The notes beneath the pieces were generated by a model. It saw only the letters and a list, made by a program, of their open reading frames with translations. It ran no database searches and was not told the origin of the DNA. From Mantamonas sphyraenae (taxonomy: Eukaryota; CRuMs; Mantamonadidae): a stretch of DNA of 64,000 nucleotides. Shown in pieces: positions 45,510 through 55,373 of the stretch. How positions within the stretch are numbered: the first letter of the stretch is position 1; each line of letters opens with the position of its first letter. Made by a program: the position numbers and the translations under genes. Location of the stretch: assembly GCA_026936335.1 (NCBI GenBank), contig JAPMXV010000026.1, forward strand, positions 124,001 through 188,000. Reading direction: 5' to 3'.

Positions 45510-47432
45510 TCATAGCCCCTCCATGATCACAAGTGTCCCGTCCAAGCTCTGGACACGCATCGTGTTGTCCGTGAGCGGTTTGCGTGGGAACCCGCCTGCG
45601 TCGATGAGGCGTGCCGAAAAGGCAACCGTGGCGGACTGGTTGTGCTCCGCCACCAGCCACGCACGCATGTCCTGCACTGTGTGACTTGCATTCAGACACG
45701 CCTCCACTTGCGTACCATCACACAAGCGCACCTGCATGCTGACAGTCGGTTCAGATGGATCCACAGAGGGTCCCACCACCACCACCTCCTCCTCCTCTTC
45801 TCTCTTGACCTGCACTTGCCCAACAACGTCCTTCCCGGCATCCTCCTGCTCTTCCCCCTTCATACTGTACCCTGTGCCTACAAAGCCACCCTCGGTGCTC
45901 GCCTGCTTGACGGCGTTTGTCTTTGCCACCCGTCTTGGCCCAAACAACCCTGAGCCCAGCTTGCCCAGCACAGGCGCTCCACGCCCTTCCTTGACACCTT
46001 TGGCTTTGTCCATCTCCTGCGTTACCATGCGCAGCGAGAGCACCGACATGGTCAGCTTGATCTGCGCCTCGGCCACCCCCTGTGCACGCAGTTTGTCTTC
46101 CAGTTTTCGTGGACCCAGCTCCAGAAACATGTCCATCAGCTGGTCCGATGCTTCCTCTGCACTCATTTCCTCATCCCGTGGCAATGCCTTTCCCGGTTGC
46201 TTCTTGGTGCCCGCCTTGCCCAGATCGGACAAGGACATGACCCCCTTGTTGTGGCCCTGTCCACTCCTTGACACAGTGCGTCCACTTGCAAACGTGCCCC
46301 TTCCAGTAGAGGACACCAGTTTGGGGACTTTGTCGTCCTCCTCCACCTCTTCCACCTCCTCCACCTTTGCCTTCTTGGGTGAGGCTGACTTTTTGCGCCG
46401 CCCGGATGTCGTTGTGGTCGTTGTGGTTGCACTTGTGCTGGCGTATGGATTCCAGGCGTTGCTTGTGCTGTGAGCTGCCTTGAGGACACGCTTGCCAGTC
46501 CTGGCCTCCTCCTGCTCCACGTACGCGTCGATCTGGTTGCGCACAGAGTTGACCAACCGTGTGTCATCCAAGGAGGACGCGTTGAGATTGTGCTTCGCCA
46601 CAAACGCTTCGGCCACCTCCAGTAGGTTGTCTTCTGCGTTGAATCCCAGCGTGCGTGTGGTTCCACTGTCCAGGGTGATGCTGACCGTGTGTTCAAACGC
46701 GCTGTGCCTCTCCGTCTTCTTCTTCTCCTCCTCCTCCTGTGGCTCTCCCAATGCCACTGTGCTCACCAGTTGTACCGTTTGCTGTGTGTTGTCCTCCCTT
46801 CCACCATTGTCGTCGTCTGCATTTGCCTCGCTCATGCGTTCAATGGTCGCCAGGAGTTCTTTCAGCTCGTCCTTCTCAGCCTCGCTTGCATCCTTGCCCT
46901 TGGCCTTGATCTCCAATGCCCTCAACAGACTCTTCATGTACACAGCCACCTCTTTGTCGCTCATGCGATCGACAGCGGCCTGGCGAGCAGCCACACGTCT
47001 GGCCATCGGACTGTCCTGCTCGGTTTGCTTGGCCATCATGGCCTGCATGGCCTTCATGGTACGTTCCATGGCTTGTTGCTGTTTGATGCGTGCCATCATG
47101 TCCAGCATGGCTGTCATCTGCTCAATGGCAGCCTGTTCTCGTTGCTGCCGACGCTGCTCCTCTGCTTGCTGGTGCACAGCCAACATGCCCAGCATCTCCA
47201 TCATCATGGAATCCCCCATGCCCAAGCCCATTCCCAAGGTTGTGCCTGTTTGGGATGGCCACCAGGATTCGTCTCTGGGAAAAGGTGTGTGGTCCTCGCT
47301 CGTGTTCTCCACCTCCTTCTCCCATTCCGGTTGTTCCAGCTTTGCCTTTCCCTTCCGCTTGCGTTCCTGTGCACGCTTTGCTTCTTCCTCCGCCGTCCGT
47401 TCCTCCTCAGAGCTTTCCCTGTCCTCGCTCAT
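45510..47432 (-). CDS. UBX-domain protein (p97/Cdc48 cofactor type)
   Basis: A single exon of 640 residues. The C-terminal ~75 residues form a UBX domain: VRLCDGTQVEACLNASHTVQ, then FSARLIDAGGFPRKPLTD, with the FPR cis-proline loop that docks on the N-domain of p97/Cdc48. A middle segment near residues 260-320 (FNAEDNLLEVAEAFVAKHNL) resembles a PFU-like ubiquitin-binding fold. The N-terminal third is acidic, then Met/Gln-rich helical sequence. A basic/acidic linker with SPKKAK (~350-380) could hold a nuclear signal. By family it would recruit p97 to ubiquitylated clients. The Met at 47432 was chosen; the frame is open 17 codons further up but has no ATG there. Confidence 0.75.
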   Translation of the reverse strand: MSEDRESSEEERTAEEEAKRAQERKRKGKAKLEQPEWEKEVENTSEDHTPFPRDESWWPSQTGTTLGMGLGMGDSMMMEMLGMLAVHQQAEEQRRQQREQAAIEQMTAMLDMMARIKQQQAMERTMKAMQAMMAKQTEQDSPMARRVAARQAAVDRMSDKEVAVYMKSLLRALEIKAKGKDASEAEKDELKELLATIERMSEANADDDNGGREDNTQQTVQLVSTVALGEPQEEEEKKKTERHSAFEHTVSITLDSGTTRTLGFNAEDNLLEVAEAFVAKHNLNASSLDDTRLVNSVRNQIDAYVEQEEARTGKRVLKAAHSTSNAWNPYASTSATTTTTTTSGRRKKSASPKKAKVEEVEEVEEDDKVPKLVSSTGRGTFASGRTVSRSGQGHNKGVMSLSDLGKAGTKKQPGKALPRDEEMSAEEASDQLMDMFLELGPRKLEDKLRAQGVAEAQIKLTMSVLSLRMVTQEMDKAKGVKEGRGAPVLGKLGSGLFGPRRVAKTNAVKQASTEGGFVGTGYSMKGEEQEDAGKDVVGQVQVKREEEEEVVVVGPSVDPSEPTVSMQVRLCDGTQVEACLNASHTVQDMRAWLVAEHNQSATVAFSARLIDAGGFPRKPLTDNTMRVQSLDGTLVIMEGL

Positions 47433-48266
47433 GTGCTTCCCTGCCGATCCCGGGAATTCCACACACACATCCACGCGTTTCACGTGCCCGTGTCAGCCTC
47501 TTCTTTGCTCTACGTGCGCACTCGTGTGTGTATGCTTCCATTTCTCTGCAATGCAACCGTGGAAAACATTGCAGTACACACCGACACCGTCGCCTCACTC
47601 ACGTTTTTGCCAGGGGGTGTGTTCATGTGTCCCGGAATGGGCATCCTCAGCCAACCCATGCAGTCACATTTCCTCCGCATAAGGTTTAGGGCACAGGAAG
47701 ATCATCCATCTGTTCTGGAGACAATGGTGATGGCATGGACCAACCCCTGCCATGCCAAGGAAAAATCCAGGTACGACCTTCTTCCCCCTGCACACAGCGA
47801 GCACCCCATTCCACACATGATGGCACCACACACGGCCCACATATCATATCGCAACCCCACTGTGTGTTCTACACTGGCGTGTGATCACTGGCATGTGTGT
47901 GGGGCGTGTACGCGTGGGCAAGCGGCCACCTGTCCACAAAGGCGGATCCCTCTTGGGCTTCCGGAGGCGCAGGCTCCGTCGGGGAGGGAGCCGTGGAGGG
48001 CGCAGGAGGCATGGCAAACGCCAGGCGAGGGTGACAGTACATGGACAGGGCAAAGGCATGCCCTGTGGTAGGCGTGTGTAGAGACAGGAATGTGAGTGGG
48101 GACTGACACGTCGGCTGGCATGTTGCACAGGTGCATTTTGCTCTCTGCTGGCGGGACACACACACACACACAGAAAACGGACCCGAGCAAGAGTAGACAG
48201 AGGGAGCAAACCAGTACAGAGACACATCAGACAAAGATAGAGCACAGAGAGAGAGAGAGAGAGAGA
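47433..48266. other. 834-bp divergent intergenic region
   Basis: The largest gap without an assigned gene, between divergent UBX and GYF genes. It should hold both promoters and 5' UTRs, perhaps with 5' UTR introns. Visible elements are a CA tract at about 48157-48172 and a (GA)n tract at 48246-48266, directly before the GYF start codon. Minus-strand sequence at 48070-47870 is open and Pro-rich (MYCHPRLAFAMPPAPS...) with a CCACAG acceptor-like site upstream. I could not build a convincing gene from it. No tRNA or other RNA gene is recognised. Confidence 0.5.
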
Positions 48267-49187
48267 ATGTCGAACAATCTGTTTGGACTTTTGGACAACG
48301 ACGGGGCGGATGAACCGGTGGCGGTGGTGAACACGGATGAATCGCTGGCCGGGGGCGTACTCGTAGCAGGCGGGACAAGGAAAGGACGCCGGGGAGGAGA
48401 GGAGGAAGACAGCGACACATCGCAACACACGGGACGAGGAGGAGGGTTGGATAGGTTGCGACGAGGAGGTGGAAGCCAGGGCGGAAGCGGGAACGGGTTG
48501 GCAAACGCAAGCACCAACGACACACGACGATACGTAGCACGCGGGGGAGGCATGGGAGGCAGCTACGATAGAGGAGCAGGGTTGGCATCGAACATGGGCG
48601 GACGTACAAGTGGCAATCGAGGTGCAGGAGCAAGTGCAGGCGGTGCAGGGACCACGGGAGGGCAGCGAGGAGGCGGAGGCGGGGGACGGCGGGGCGGCGG
48701 TGGAGACGCACGGTTTGACGCACGTCGCTCACCATACAACAATGGCAACACGAATGGCAACCAACGACGACGCAACAACAACAACAACAACAACAACGGA
48801 GGCAATGGTGGGAATGGAAGTGGGAACAACACAGGCGGCGGGTGGCGCTCGGGAGCAGGAGGCAGCAACAACGGCAGCGGTGGTGGAAGCAACTCACTGT
48901 TCAGCGCAGAGGATCTGCAGACACCAGTGGAGGTGGAATACCCTCGCAAGGGGCCACGGATGTACACCATGGCACAGCTGCTGTACATTGGGGAGCACAT
49001 GGAAGAGACGCCTGTGCCGAGCGAGGAGGAGCAGGCACGCAGTGACGTGTTGGGAGACACCCTGCAGGCACCATACTGGAGCACCGTGGACACCAATCCC
49101 ATTCTCAAGGTGTACCGGGACACTGGCAGTGTCAACTCGAATCTGGGAGCACGGGGAAGGGGACGCGGACGACGGATGAACGCACGC

Positions 49188-49228
<41 letters not shown>

Positions 49229-50790
49229 GCAACAGGGTTCATTGCAAGCGAGGATTGCTGGGAATATGCGTGGAGTGGGAACAGCAGGCGCAGGACGAGG
49301 GGCTGGGCTGGAAGATAGTCGAAGTGCGGATGTGCGCACACGCGAGTCGACGAAAACAAGCACAAGCAACACCAGCACGGGAGCAGCAGCATCATCAGCA
49401 GATGACCTGTGGGACATGCCTACGCCCGGCGCCAAACCAAAGCCATTGGCATCCATGAGTCTGTCTTTGGGAGAGGCAGCACCGCCGGCGTCCCAGTCGC
49501 AAGATTCGACAGATGACATGCCCGAATGGGCGAGTGTGGACGCAAACGACGTCCTGAAGAGCACCAAGATGGCAGGGTCGTTGGGAGACTACTCGATGGA
49601 TGTGATGGGAGGGCTGGAGATGATGGGCATGGGTTCAGCAGATCAACGCGGAGGAGAAGAGCAACCACGACGTGGACAGCGACGCCTGTTGTCGAGCGAC
49701 GACGACGACGACGACGACGACGATGACAACCTGAGTGAACACAGTCGGCGTGCAGGGGACAACCTGGAACGGGAACTGGCAGCACAGGCTGCACGACAGC
49801 GACAACGGGTGGTTGCCACGCAGCAGTCGCAGTCGGCAAAGGCGCTGCTGAGCATGTTGCTTCAGGATGCGGACGAAGACGACGAGTTGTCGTCGGATGA
49901 GGAGCAGGAAACACGACGACTGATGCTGGAGGCACAGGCACAGGCGTTGGCTCAGGCACAGCAGGCACAGCAAGCACAGCAGGTGCAACAAGTGCAACAG
50001 GCCATGCAACAGGCGCAGCAGGCGCAACAAGCCATGGCACAGGCAAAGCAGGTGCAACAACAACAGCAGCAGCAGCATGCGTCGTTGCAAGTGCAACAGC
50101 AGCAGGGGCACATGACGCCGCTGAGCCCACAGCAGCAACAAATGATGATGTATGCACAGCAGCAAGCAATGCAGGCACAGCAACGTGCACACCAGCAACT
50201 GATGGCCATGGACTCGTGGTACTACCGTGATCCACAGGGTGTGACGCAGGGACCGTTCCCCAAGGTGCAGATGCGGTACTGGTACACCGAGCGCTTCTTC
50301 GACGCAAAGTCCATGGTCAAGTTTTCGCCCGAGCAGAATTGGTTCATGCTGGGCAAGGTGCTCAACATTCTGATGCACGACCACGAAGCGCAGGGGCAGC
50401 AGGGCAGTGGAGGAGGTGGAGGTGGTGGACAATCTGGCAGCAACACCCAGCAAGGAGGTGGACAGCAGCAGCAACAACAGCAGCAGCAACAACAACAGCA
50501 ACAGCAACTGTTGTTTATGCAGCAGCAGCAGCAGCAGCAGCAGATGATGCTCAAGCATTTCGAAGCAATGCAGATAGCAAGAGCGCAACAGCAGCAGCAG
50601 CAACAGCAGCAACAGCAGAACCAAACCACCAACAACAGCCACCAACACCAACAACAGCAATACCAGCAACAACAGCAATCGACAACAGCAGCAGCAACAG
50701 CAAAAGGTGAGCCCGCAAAAGGGATCGTTCAACGCTCAGCAATTCTTCCAGCAACACCAGGCCATGCAACAACAACAACAACAACAACAA

Positions 50791-50821
<31 letters not shown>

Positions 50822-52392
50822 CATCAAAGCAACAACAGTTGCAGCTGGACCAGTCTGCGTCGTCGGAGCGGTATGTGCACCAGCAGGCAGAGCAGTACCT
50901 GCAACAGCTGCAGGCAGCCAAGCAGCAGCGCCAGAGGGAGGAAGAGGAAAGGGCAGCAGCAAAGGAGCGTGCAGAGCAGGAACGACAGGCACTGTGGCAA
51001 CAGCGACAGAGCAAGGCGGCGAGGACATGGACGGGTGGCCAGCAGCAACAGCAACTGTCGCTGCGAGAGATCCAGGAACAGGAGGCCAAGGAGGAAGAGG
51101 CACGGCAGCGTGCTTTGGCGGCACAGGAGAGGGAGCAGATGCGTGTGGCTCAGGCGGCACAGGATCGATGGCAGAAGGACCAGCTGGCTGCATTGGCACG
51201 GCAGCAGGTGCAGCAAGGCAGCGAACGACGCAACCATGCAAGCAACTTTCTGGAGATCCAACGCATGCAGTTGGAGGAGGAGGAGAGGAAGAGGCAGGCA
51301 GAACTGGCAGAGGAGGAGGCAGCTGCAAGGGAGGGACGCAGTATGATCAAGTCCCAATGGGGCAGCAACGGCACGGGAGGAGGAGGAGGAGGACGTTCAT
51401 TTGCAGAGATTCAGGAGGAGGAAGAGAGACTGGAGAGATTGCGTAGGGAGGAGGAGGCACGCAATAGGCGAAGCGACCACACGTACGTTGGCCCACGTGG
51501 ACCCAAGAAGAGTCTCTTGGAAATCCAACAGGAACAGGCGATGGAAGCAGCACGCAATCAGATGAGTGGAACGGGTGGTGGTGGCGGTGGTGCTGGTGGT
51601 GGTGGTGCAAGCCTTGGAGCAGGATTTGGTTCCGCGTGGGCTGGACAAAGCACGTCGGTCAATCCCATGGCAGCAGGGCACAACGCCTATGTGGACACCA
51701 GCAGCAGCTACAACAACGTTGGTGTCAGCAGCAATGATGGCGGATTGCAGCCAGACGAGGATGTGGACGATGCCTTTCCTTCCATCGGTGGCATGTCGCG
51801 ACAAAGGCAGCCGCAGCAGAAGCAGCAGCAGCAGTCGTCCAGACGTGCACAGCACAGGATGCATGATGACGACGAGGACGACGACGACGATCTGATCTGG
51901 GGCGACGCACCCACCCCAGGACAGGCGGTTGGAGGCGGAAAGAGCAACAGCAACAACCACATGGAACGCACGCAGCGTGTGGCCCAAGCACGCAGCGGCA
52001 ATGTGCAGCGCAGCAACAACAATGGCAACGGCGACGAGGAAGCAGACAACGACTTTCCGTCCCTGGGCGGCGGCGGAGGAGACACTCAGCAAGTGTCCGT
52101 CCTCGCCGCAGGCGGAGGCGCGCGACGCAGCAGCGGCCTCAATCTGGGATTGCAGAACATGCGACAGCAGCAAGGATACGGCGCACGACGCTCGTCGGCC
52201 AACGTCACAGTGCCCAAGGCCAGGCAGGCGCGCGAGGCGCGTGTGCAGCTGGAGGATGGTGAAGAGGTGTACCGCAAGGACGACGATGACGTGGACGAGT
52301 TTGGCATTGTCGCTGCTGCAGGAGGCAAGAAGAAGAAGAAGAAGGGCAAGCGAAACAAGAACAACAAGAAGGGGGAGCAGGTGTACTTCTGA
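48267..52392 (+). CDS. GYF-domain protein, GIGYF-like, with one frame break in polyglutamine
   Basis: About 1,374 residues. Order: Gly/Arg/Asn-rich N-terminus; a YxxxxL-hydrophobic motif at residues 233-239 (YTMAQLL), the canonical eIF4E/4EHP-binding form; a Gln run (~310-325); an acidic patch; Gln-rich sequence; and the GYF domain at about residues 650-700 (WYYRDPQGVTQGPF, then WFMLGKVLNIL), which binds proline-rich ligands. Long Gln tracts, a charged coiled coil (RQREEEERAAAKERAEQERQ), short acidic boxes (DDDDDLIWG) and a Lys-rich end follow. This order matches GIGYF/PERQ proteins, which bridge 4EHP and silencing partners on mRNA. The frame shifts by one base in CAA/CAG repeats near 50,675-50,695. 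Removing one base yields a continuous 1,375-codon frame. The start ATG follows a (GA)n tract. Confidence 0.75.
50461..50822 (+). repeat. CAG/CAA (polyglutamine) microsatellite block
   Basis: Several runs of mixed CAG and CAA codons encode long glutamine tracts in the GYF protein: about 50461-50536, 50586-50618, 50647-50705 and 50764-50822. The mixed codons limit pure triplet slippage. The single-base frame change of the gene lies inside this block. A separate run is at 49189-49236. Confidence 0.85.
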
Positions 52393-52417
52393 CCAAGAGG
52401 GTGCCGAAGAAAGGTGA

Positions 52418-52487
52418 TAAATTTTGATTCAGCCTCCAATGTGTATTTCTTCCGTCCGTTGTTGATTTTCGTATGAATCAAAATTTA
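52418..52487. terminator. AT-rich inverted repeat in convergent gap
   Basis: Between the stops of the GYF (+) and F-box (-) genes, TAAATTTTGATTCA (52418-52431) and its exact reverse complement TGAATCAAAATTTA (52474-52487) flank a 42-nt spacer. The 14-bp arms are strikingly AT-rich for this GC-rich region. Because it reads the same from both sides, it could give both transcripts the same 3'-end signal. That role is inferred. Confidence 0.5.
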
Positions 52488-52514
52488 CATTGTTTTCCGT
52501 GTCCAGGCTCCATC

Positions 52515-54203
52515 TCACTCGTCCGCCAGCGATTCATCGACGTCCACCTCGACTCCCAGGCTCTCCAGGAGCATTGCAGAGATCTCGCCAAACATAACCG
52601 ACTCGTTCTTGGAGACTTTGCCGCGCGTGGCCATGCTGTACCCGTCGCTCACGCCTTCCGTGACCGAGACGTACACGCCGGTGGCCAGTCCGGATACGCC
52701 ACCCGCCACAGCGCCCACAGCAGCACTGGCAAGCTGGGGAACGACAGCAATCATGCCGTACTGTTGGTACGTGTGTTGGTCCACCATTTGGGAGCCCTTC
52801 AGGGCGCCCGCAGCCACTCCAGAAAGAAAGTAGGTGGGCACGTACAGGGCACTCTCCACAGCAAACACACCTGCGCCAGCTAGAGCACTGCCTGTGCTGC
52901 TGCCTGTGCTGCTGCTGCTGCTGCTGCCGCCTGTACTGCGGCCGTCGTTTGCACAGGCGGGGATATCGTCGGGCACGACATCAAAGCCATGTCGACTCTT
53001 GAGGGTGTGCAACAGGCCATCCATGAGCTGTGCAGCGTTGATTCGGTTGTCCACATGCTCCCCCTGCTGCTGCTGCTGCTGCAGGGACAACTGAGCAGCC
53101 TTGGAGGCCTCCTCGGTGTCCAGCACCCTGTCTGAGGACTGCCAATCACCAGCCTCACTGTTGAACGACTCCACCAGAGACTCGTCAGCCATTTGCTGTT
53201 CCGCCTGCTCTGTGCTGAGTGCAAGGCATGACTCGGCCGGAGCCAGGCCGAAAAAGGCAATGTGTGCTGAGGAAGCAGCCGTGTTGTCCCTGTGTTGGAT
53301 GCGCCTGGCCAGTTTGGAGGCCCTACGCACGGTGGCTTCAGCACGGTCGTGGTTGCGCAGGTCCATGAGGAGGATGTGTGCATCAAAGCGACCCCAGGTG
53401 TCCTTGTTGTGTTGGCATGCTCGTTCGTGGGTCATAAACACAACTTGAAGGGTGGCCAGCATGTGTTTGTGCACCCTCAACAGGGTGATGGCATGTGTGC
53501 CGTCACTCTGCCGACACCGGCTGTCCTCCAACTGCCCTTCCCACACCTCTTCCGTCTCCTCCGTCATGTCCACAAGGCTGGCAAATGTCACCAGGTTGTC
53601 CACGGTCCCATGCACGCCAACCACAAACCGATGCTGCGTTGCAACCGGGGCTGGCGAGCGGTGTAGCGGCACAGACGCGTGCAAAGGCGTGAACCCCTTC
53701 CAAGCCCACAACCGGCTGCCAATAATCCGGTTCCACCGTTTGCACACCACGCGCAGCCGCATTGCCTCCTCCACATCCAGCCACTCTAATGTACGCAGCA
53801 GTAACTCCTGTGTGGGTGCCGTGGGTGCGTGCGTGGTTGCGTTGCGTTGCGTTGCGTTGCGTGAGCGTTTTTTGCACAGCAAAAAAGGTGAGAGCCGAAT
53901 GGCTGCCTGCCGCACTCTTTCTGGGGTGCCACGTACCTCTGGGAAGGAATTGTGCTGGTGCTCCGAGTGGCCATGTGCATCCTGTGTGTCCTCCTCTGGG
54001 TCCGTGCAGTTGAGATAGTGTGTGGTGCCGTGGGTGTCGATGAGCACAAAGTCGTCGAGAAAGGCATCACGATGAACAAACTCCACGGCGCACTCTGTGG
54101 CGTCGGACGTGGGTGTGTCACCATCCCTGCTCTGCTCACATGCCTCTGTGTGTACATCCCCTTCCGAGGCGTTGATGGACACAGAACCAAACCAGCTGGA
54201 CAT
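52515..54203 (-). CDS. F-box protein with C-terminal Gly/Ala membrane-like region
   Basis: Two exons, complement(join(52515..53807,53937..54203)), 519 residues. The 129-nt intron (GTACGT...ACACAG) is phase 0, a multiple of three and stop-free, so retention would insert 43 residues. Splicing joins E|ELLLRTLEWLDVEEAMRL, then RVVCKRWNRI, an F-box at residues ~89-120, which binds Skp1 in SCF ubiquitin ligases. The middle (~130-300) has no recognised substrate domain. Residues ~430-500 are Gly/Ala-rich and hydrophobic (GVFAVESALYVPTYFLSGVA; AAVGAVAGGVSGLATGVYV), like a glycine-zipper or hairpin membrane segment, which is unusual for an F-box protein. The Met at 54203 was chosen; an in-frame codon at 54266 would cross the divergent promoter. 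Confidence 0.72.
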   Translation of the reverse strand: MSSWFGSVSINASEGDVHTEACEQSRDGDTPTSDATECAVEFVHRDAFLDDFVLIDTHGTTHYLNCTDPEEDTQDAHGHSEHQHNSFPEVRGTPERVRQAAIRLSPFLLCKKRSRNATQRNATTHAPTAPTQELLLRTLEWLDVEEAMRLRVVCKRWNRIIGSRLWAWKGFTPLHASVPLHRSPAPVATQHRFVVGVHGTVDNLVTFASLVDMTEETEEVWEGQLEDSRCRQSDGTHAITLLRVHKHMLATLQVVFMTHERACQHNKDTWGRFDAHILLMDLRNHDRAEATVRRASKLARRIQHRDNTAASSAHIAFFGLAPAESCLALSTEQAEQQMADESLVESFNSEAGDWQSSDRVLDTEEASKAAQLSLQQQQQQGEHVDNRINAAQLMDGLLHTLKSRHGFDVVPDDIPACANDGRSTGGSSSSSSTGSSTGSALAGAGVFAVESALYVPTYFLSGVAAGALKGSQMVDQHTYQQYGMIAVVPQLASAAVGAVAGGVSGLATGVYVSVTEGVSDGYSMATRGKVSKNESVMFGEISAMLLESLGVEVDVDESLADE

Positions 54204-54272
54204 GGATGGGCAGAAGGGGGGGGGGGTGTTGGTTGGGGCGGCTGGTGCGCATGCTGTGCCACACATTGCAAC
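54204..54272. promoter_or_regulatory. 69-bp bidirectional promoter with G11 run
   Basis: The F-box (-) and low-complexity (+) genes start 69 bp apart. The gap has an 11-G homopolymer at 54216-54226 followed by TGTTGGTTGGGG. No TATA box is visible. Confidence 0.5.
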
Positions 54273-55202
54273 ATGAGCACAAAGGGTGGTGGTGGCAAGG
54301 CGTCAGGAAAGGGCAAGGACAAGGGCAAGGGCAAGGAGGAGGGAAGCGAGGATGGGGATGGGGAGGAGGAGGGGCAGCAGCAGCTGCTGCTGCAGGAGGT
54401 GGAGGAGGAAGAGGTGCAGTTGGAGTGGGACCAGCACATCATCAACTGGACAGTGGACACGTTGAGTGTGATGGGACAGATGGAGGTGCATGGGTTTGGG
54501 CACGAGGTGCAGGTGCCTTCTGTGGTGCAGGAACAGTTGCAGGAGGGCTTCCAGGGCAAGTGGGCCACCTTCTTCACGGCCATGCCAGACCTTTTCGTGC
54601 TCGAACAGAAGCTGGAACGCGAGGGAAAGCCATGGTACGTGCGCAACCGCAATCTGGTGGGCACTGTGTGGACCCTGCAGGCATTGGTCAACGAGCGCTA
54701 CTCGCTGGAGGAGCAGGAGGAGGGCGCGGACCACAGGGAGCTGGCAACGCGGGACATCTTGAAGGATTTGGGTCTGGTAATGGATGGGCACACCCCGGTG
54801 GAGCTGGATCTGGGGTCGGAAGGGCATCACAAGCAGAGACAGGGACATGGAAAGGGACACGGAGGGCATGGGAATGGGGCAGGGGCCTCGTCGTCGTCAG
54901 CAAGTGGGCATGGGGGTCAAGGGGGCCATGGAGGGCATGGGGGCCATGGAGGGCATGGGAGCACCAAAAAGAAACATGGAAAGTCCCAACACTCGCGAGG
55001 AGGAGGAGGGAGTGATGGCGGAGGAGGAGGAGGGGGACAACAGGGTCAGGCGCAATCGAAACGCAGGCGCAATAGGAAAGGCAAGAACAACAAGAACAAC
55101 AACAACAATAACAGCAACAGCAACGACGGGAATAGAAACAAGAGGGGTGGCAATCATGGAAACAAGCAGCGGACAGTGAGGCGCACATCACAACAAAATT
55201 GA
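54273..55202 (+). CDS. low-complexity protein of unknown function
   Basis: A single exon of 309 residues that I do not recognise. Residues 1-35 are Lys/Gly/Glu-rich. Residues ~50-155 look folded: HIINWTVDTLSVMG, then GKWATFFTAMPDLFVLEQKL, then EGKPWYVRNRNLVG. That pattern is loosely like a winged-helix (LOTUS-type) domain, but the match is too weak to assign. From ~190 onward there are Gly-His repeats (GGHGGHGGHGGHG), Gly runs, and a Lys/Arg/Asn-rich end rich in NN and GNR. The basic, Asn/Gly-rich tail suggests RNA binding. Codon use matches its neighbours. Confidence 0.6.
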   Translation: MSTKGGGGKASGKGKDKGKGKEEGSEDGDGEEEGQQQLLLQEVEEEEVQLEWDQHIINWTVDTLSVMGQMEVHGFGHEVQVPSVVQEQLQEGFQGKWATFFTAMPDLFVLEQKLEREGKPWYVRNRNLVGTVWTLQALVNERYSLEEQEEGADHRELATRDILKDLGLVMDGHTPVELDLGSEGHHKQRQGHGKGHGGHGNGAGASSSSASGHGGQGGHGGHGGHGGHGSTKKKHGKSQHSRGGGGSDGGGGGGGQQGQAQSKRRRNRKGKNNKNNNNNNSNSNDGNRNKRGGNHGNKQRTVRRTSQQN

Positions 55203-55276
55203 AGGTGTTGCAGCACAACTCAGCCTAAATGGAAAATCGCCGACGTCGGGAGGTGGTTGGAATGCACATTCATTCA

Positions 55277-55307
55277 TTCAGTTGCCCCAATGTGCTGTGC
55301 AACTGAA
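55277..55307. terminator. small hairpin in convergent gap
   Basis: In the 171-bp gap between the low-complexity gene (stop 55202) and EBP (stop 55374), TTCAGTTGC (55277-55285) and GCAACTGAA (55299-55307) form a perfect 9-bp stem with a 13-nt loop. A 3'-end role is suggested only by position. The rest of the gap shows nothing else. Confidence 0.4.
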
Positions 55308-55373
55308 GGTTGCAATGGGCTGGTTGTCTGGAGCAACTCATTCTCTTCATTGCATCAGCATCCCATCGCCCCC

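Noticed and set aside
47433-48266. A small minus-strand Pro-rich gene (about 48,140-47,870) and a WD40-like plus-strand phrase (VHTDTVASLTFLPG) near 47,580
   Set aside because: Neither could be extended into a coherent protein with good splice sites. The matches are too short and in sequence likely to be UTR or promoter.
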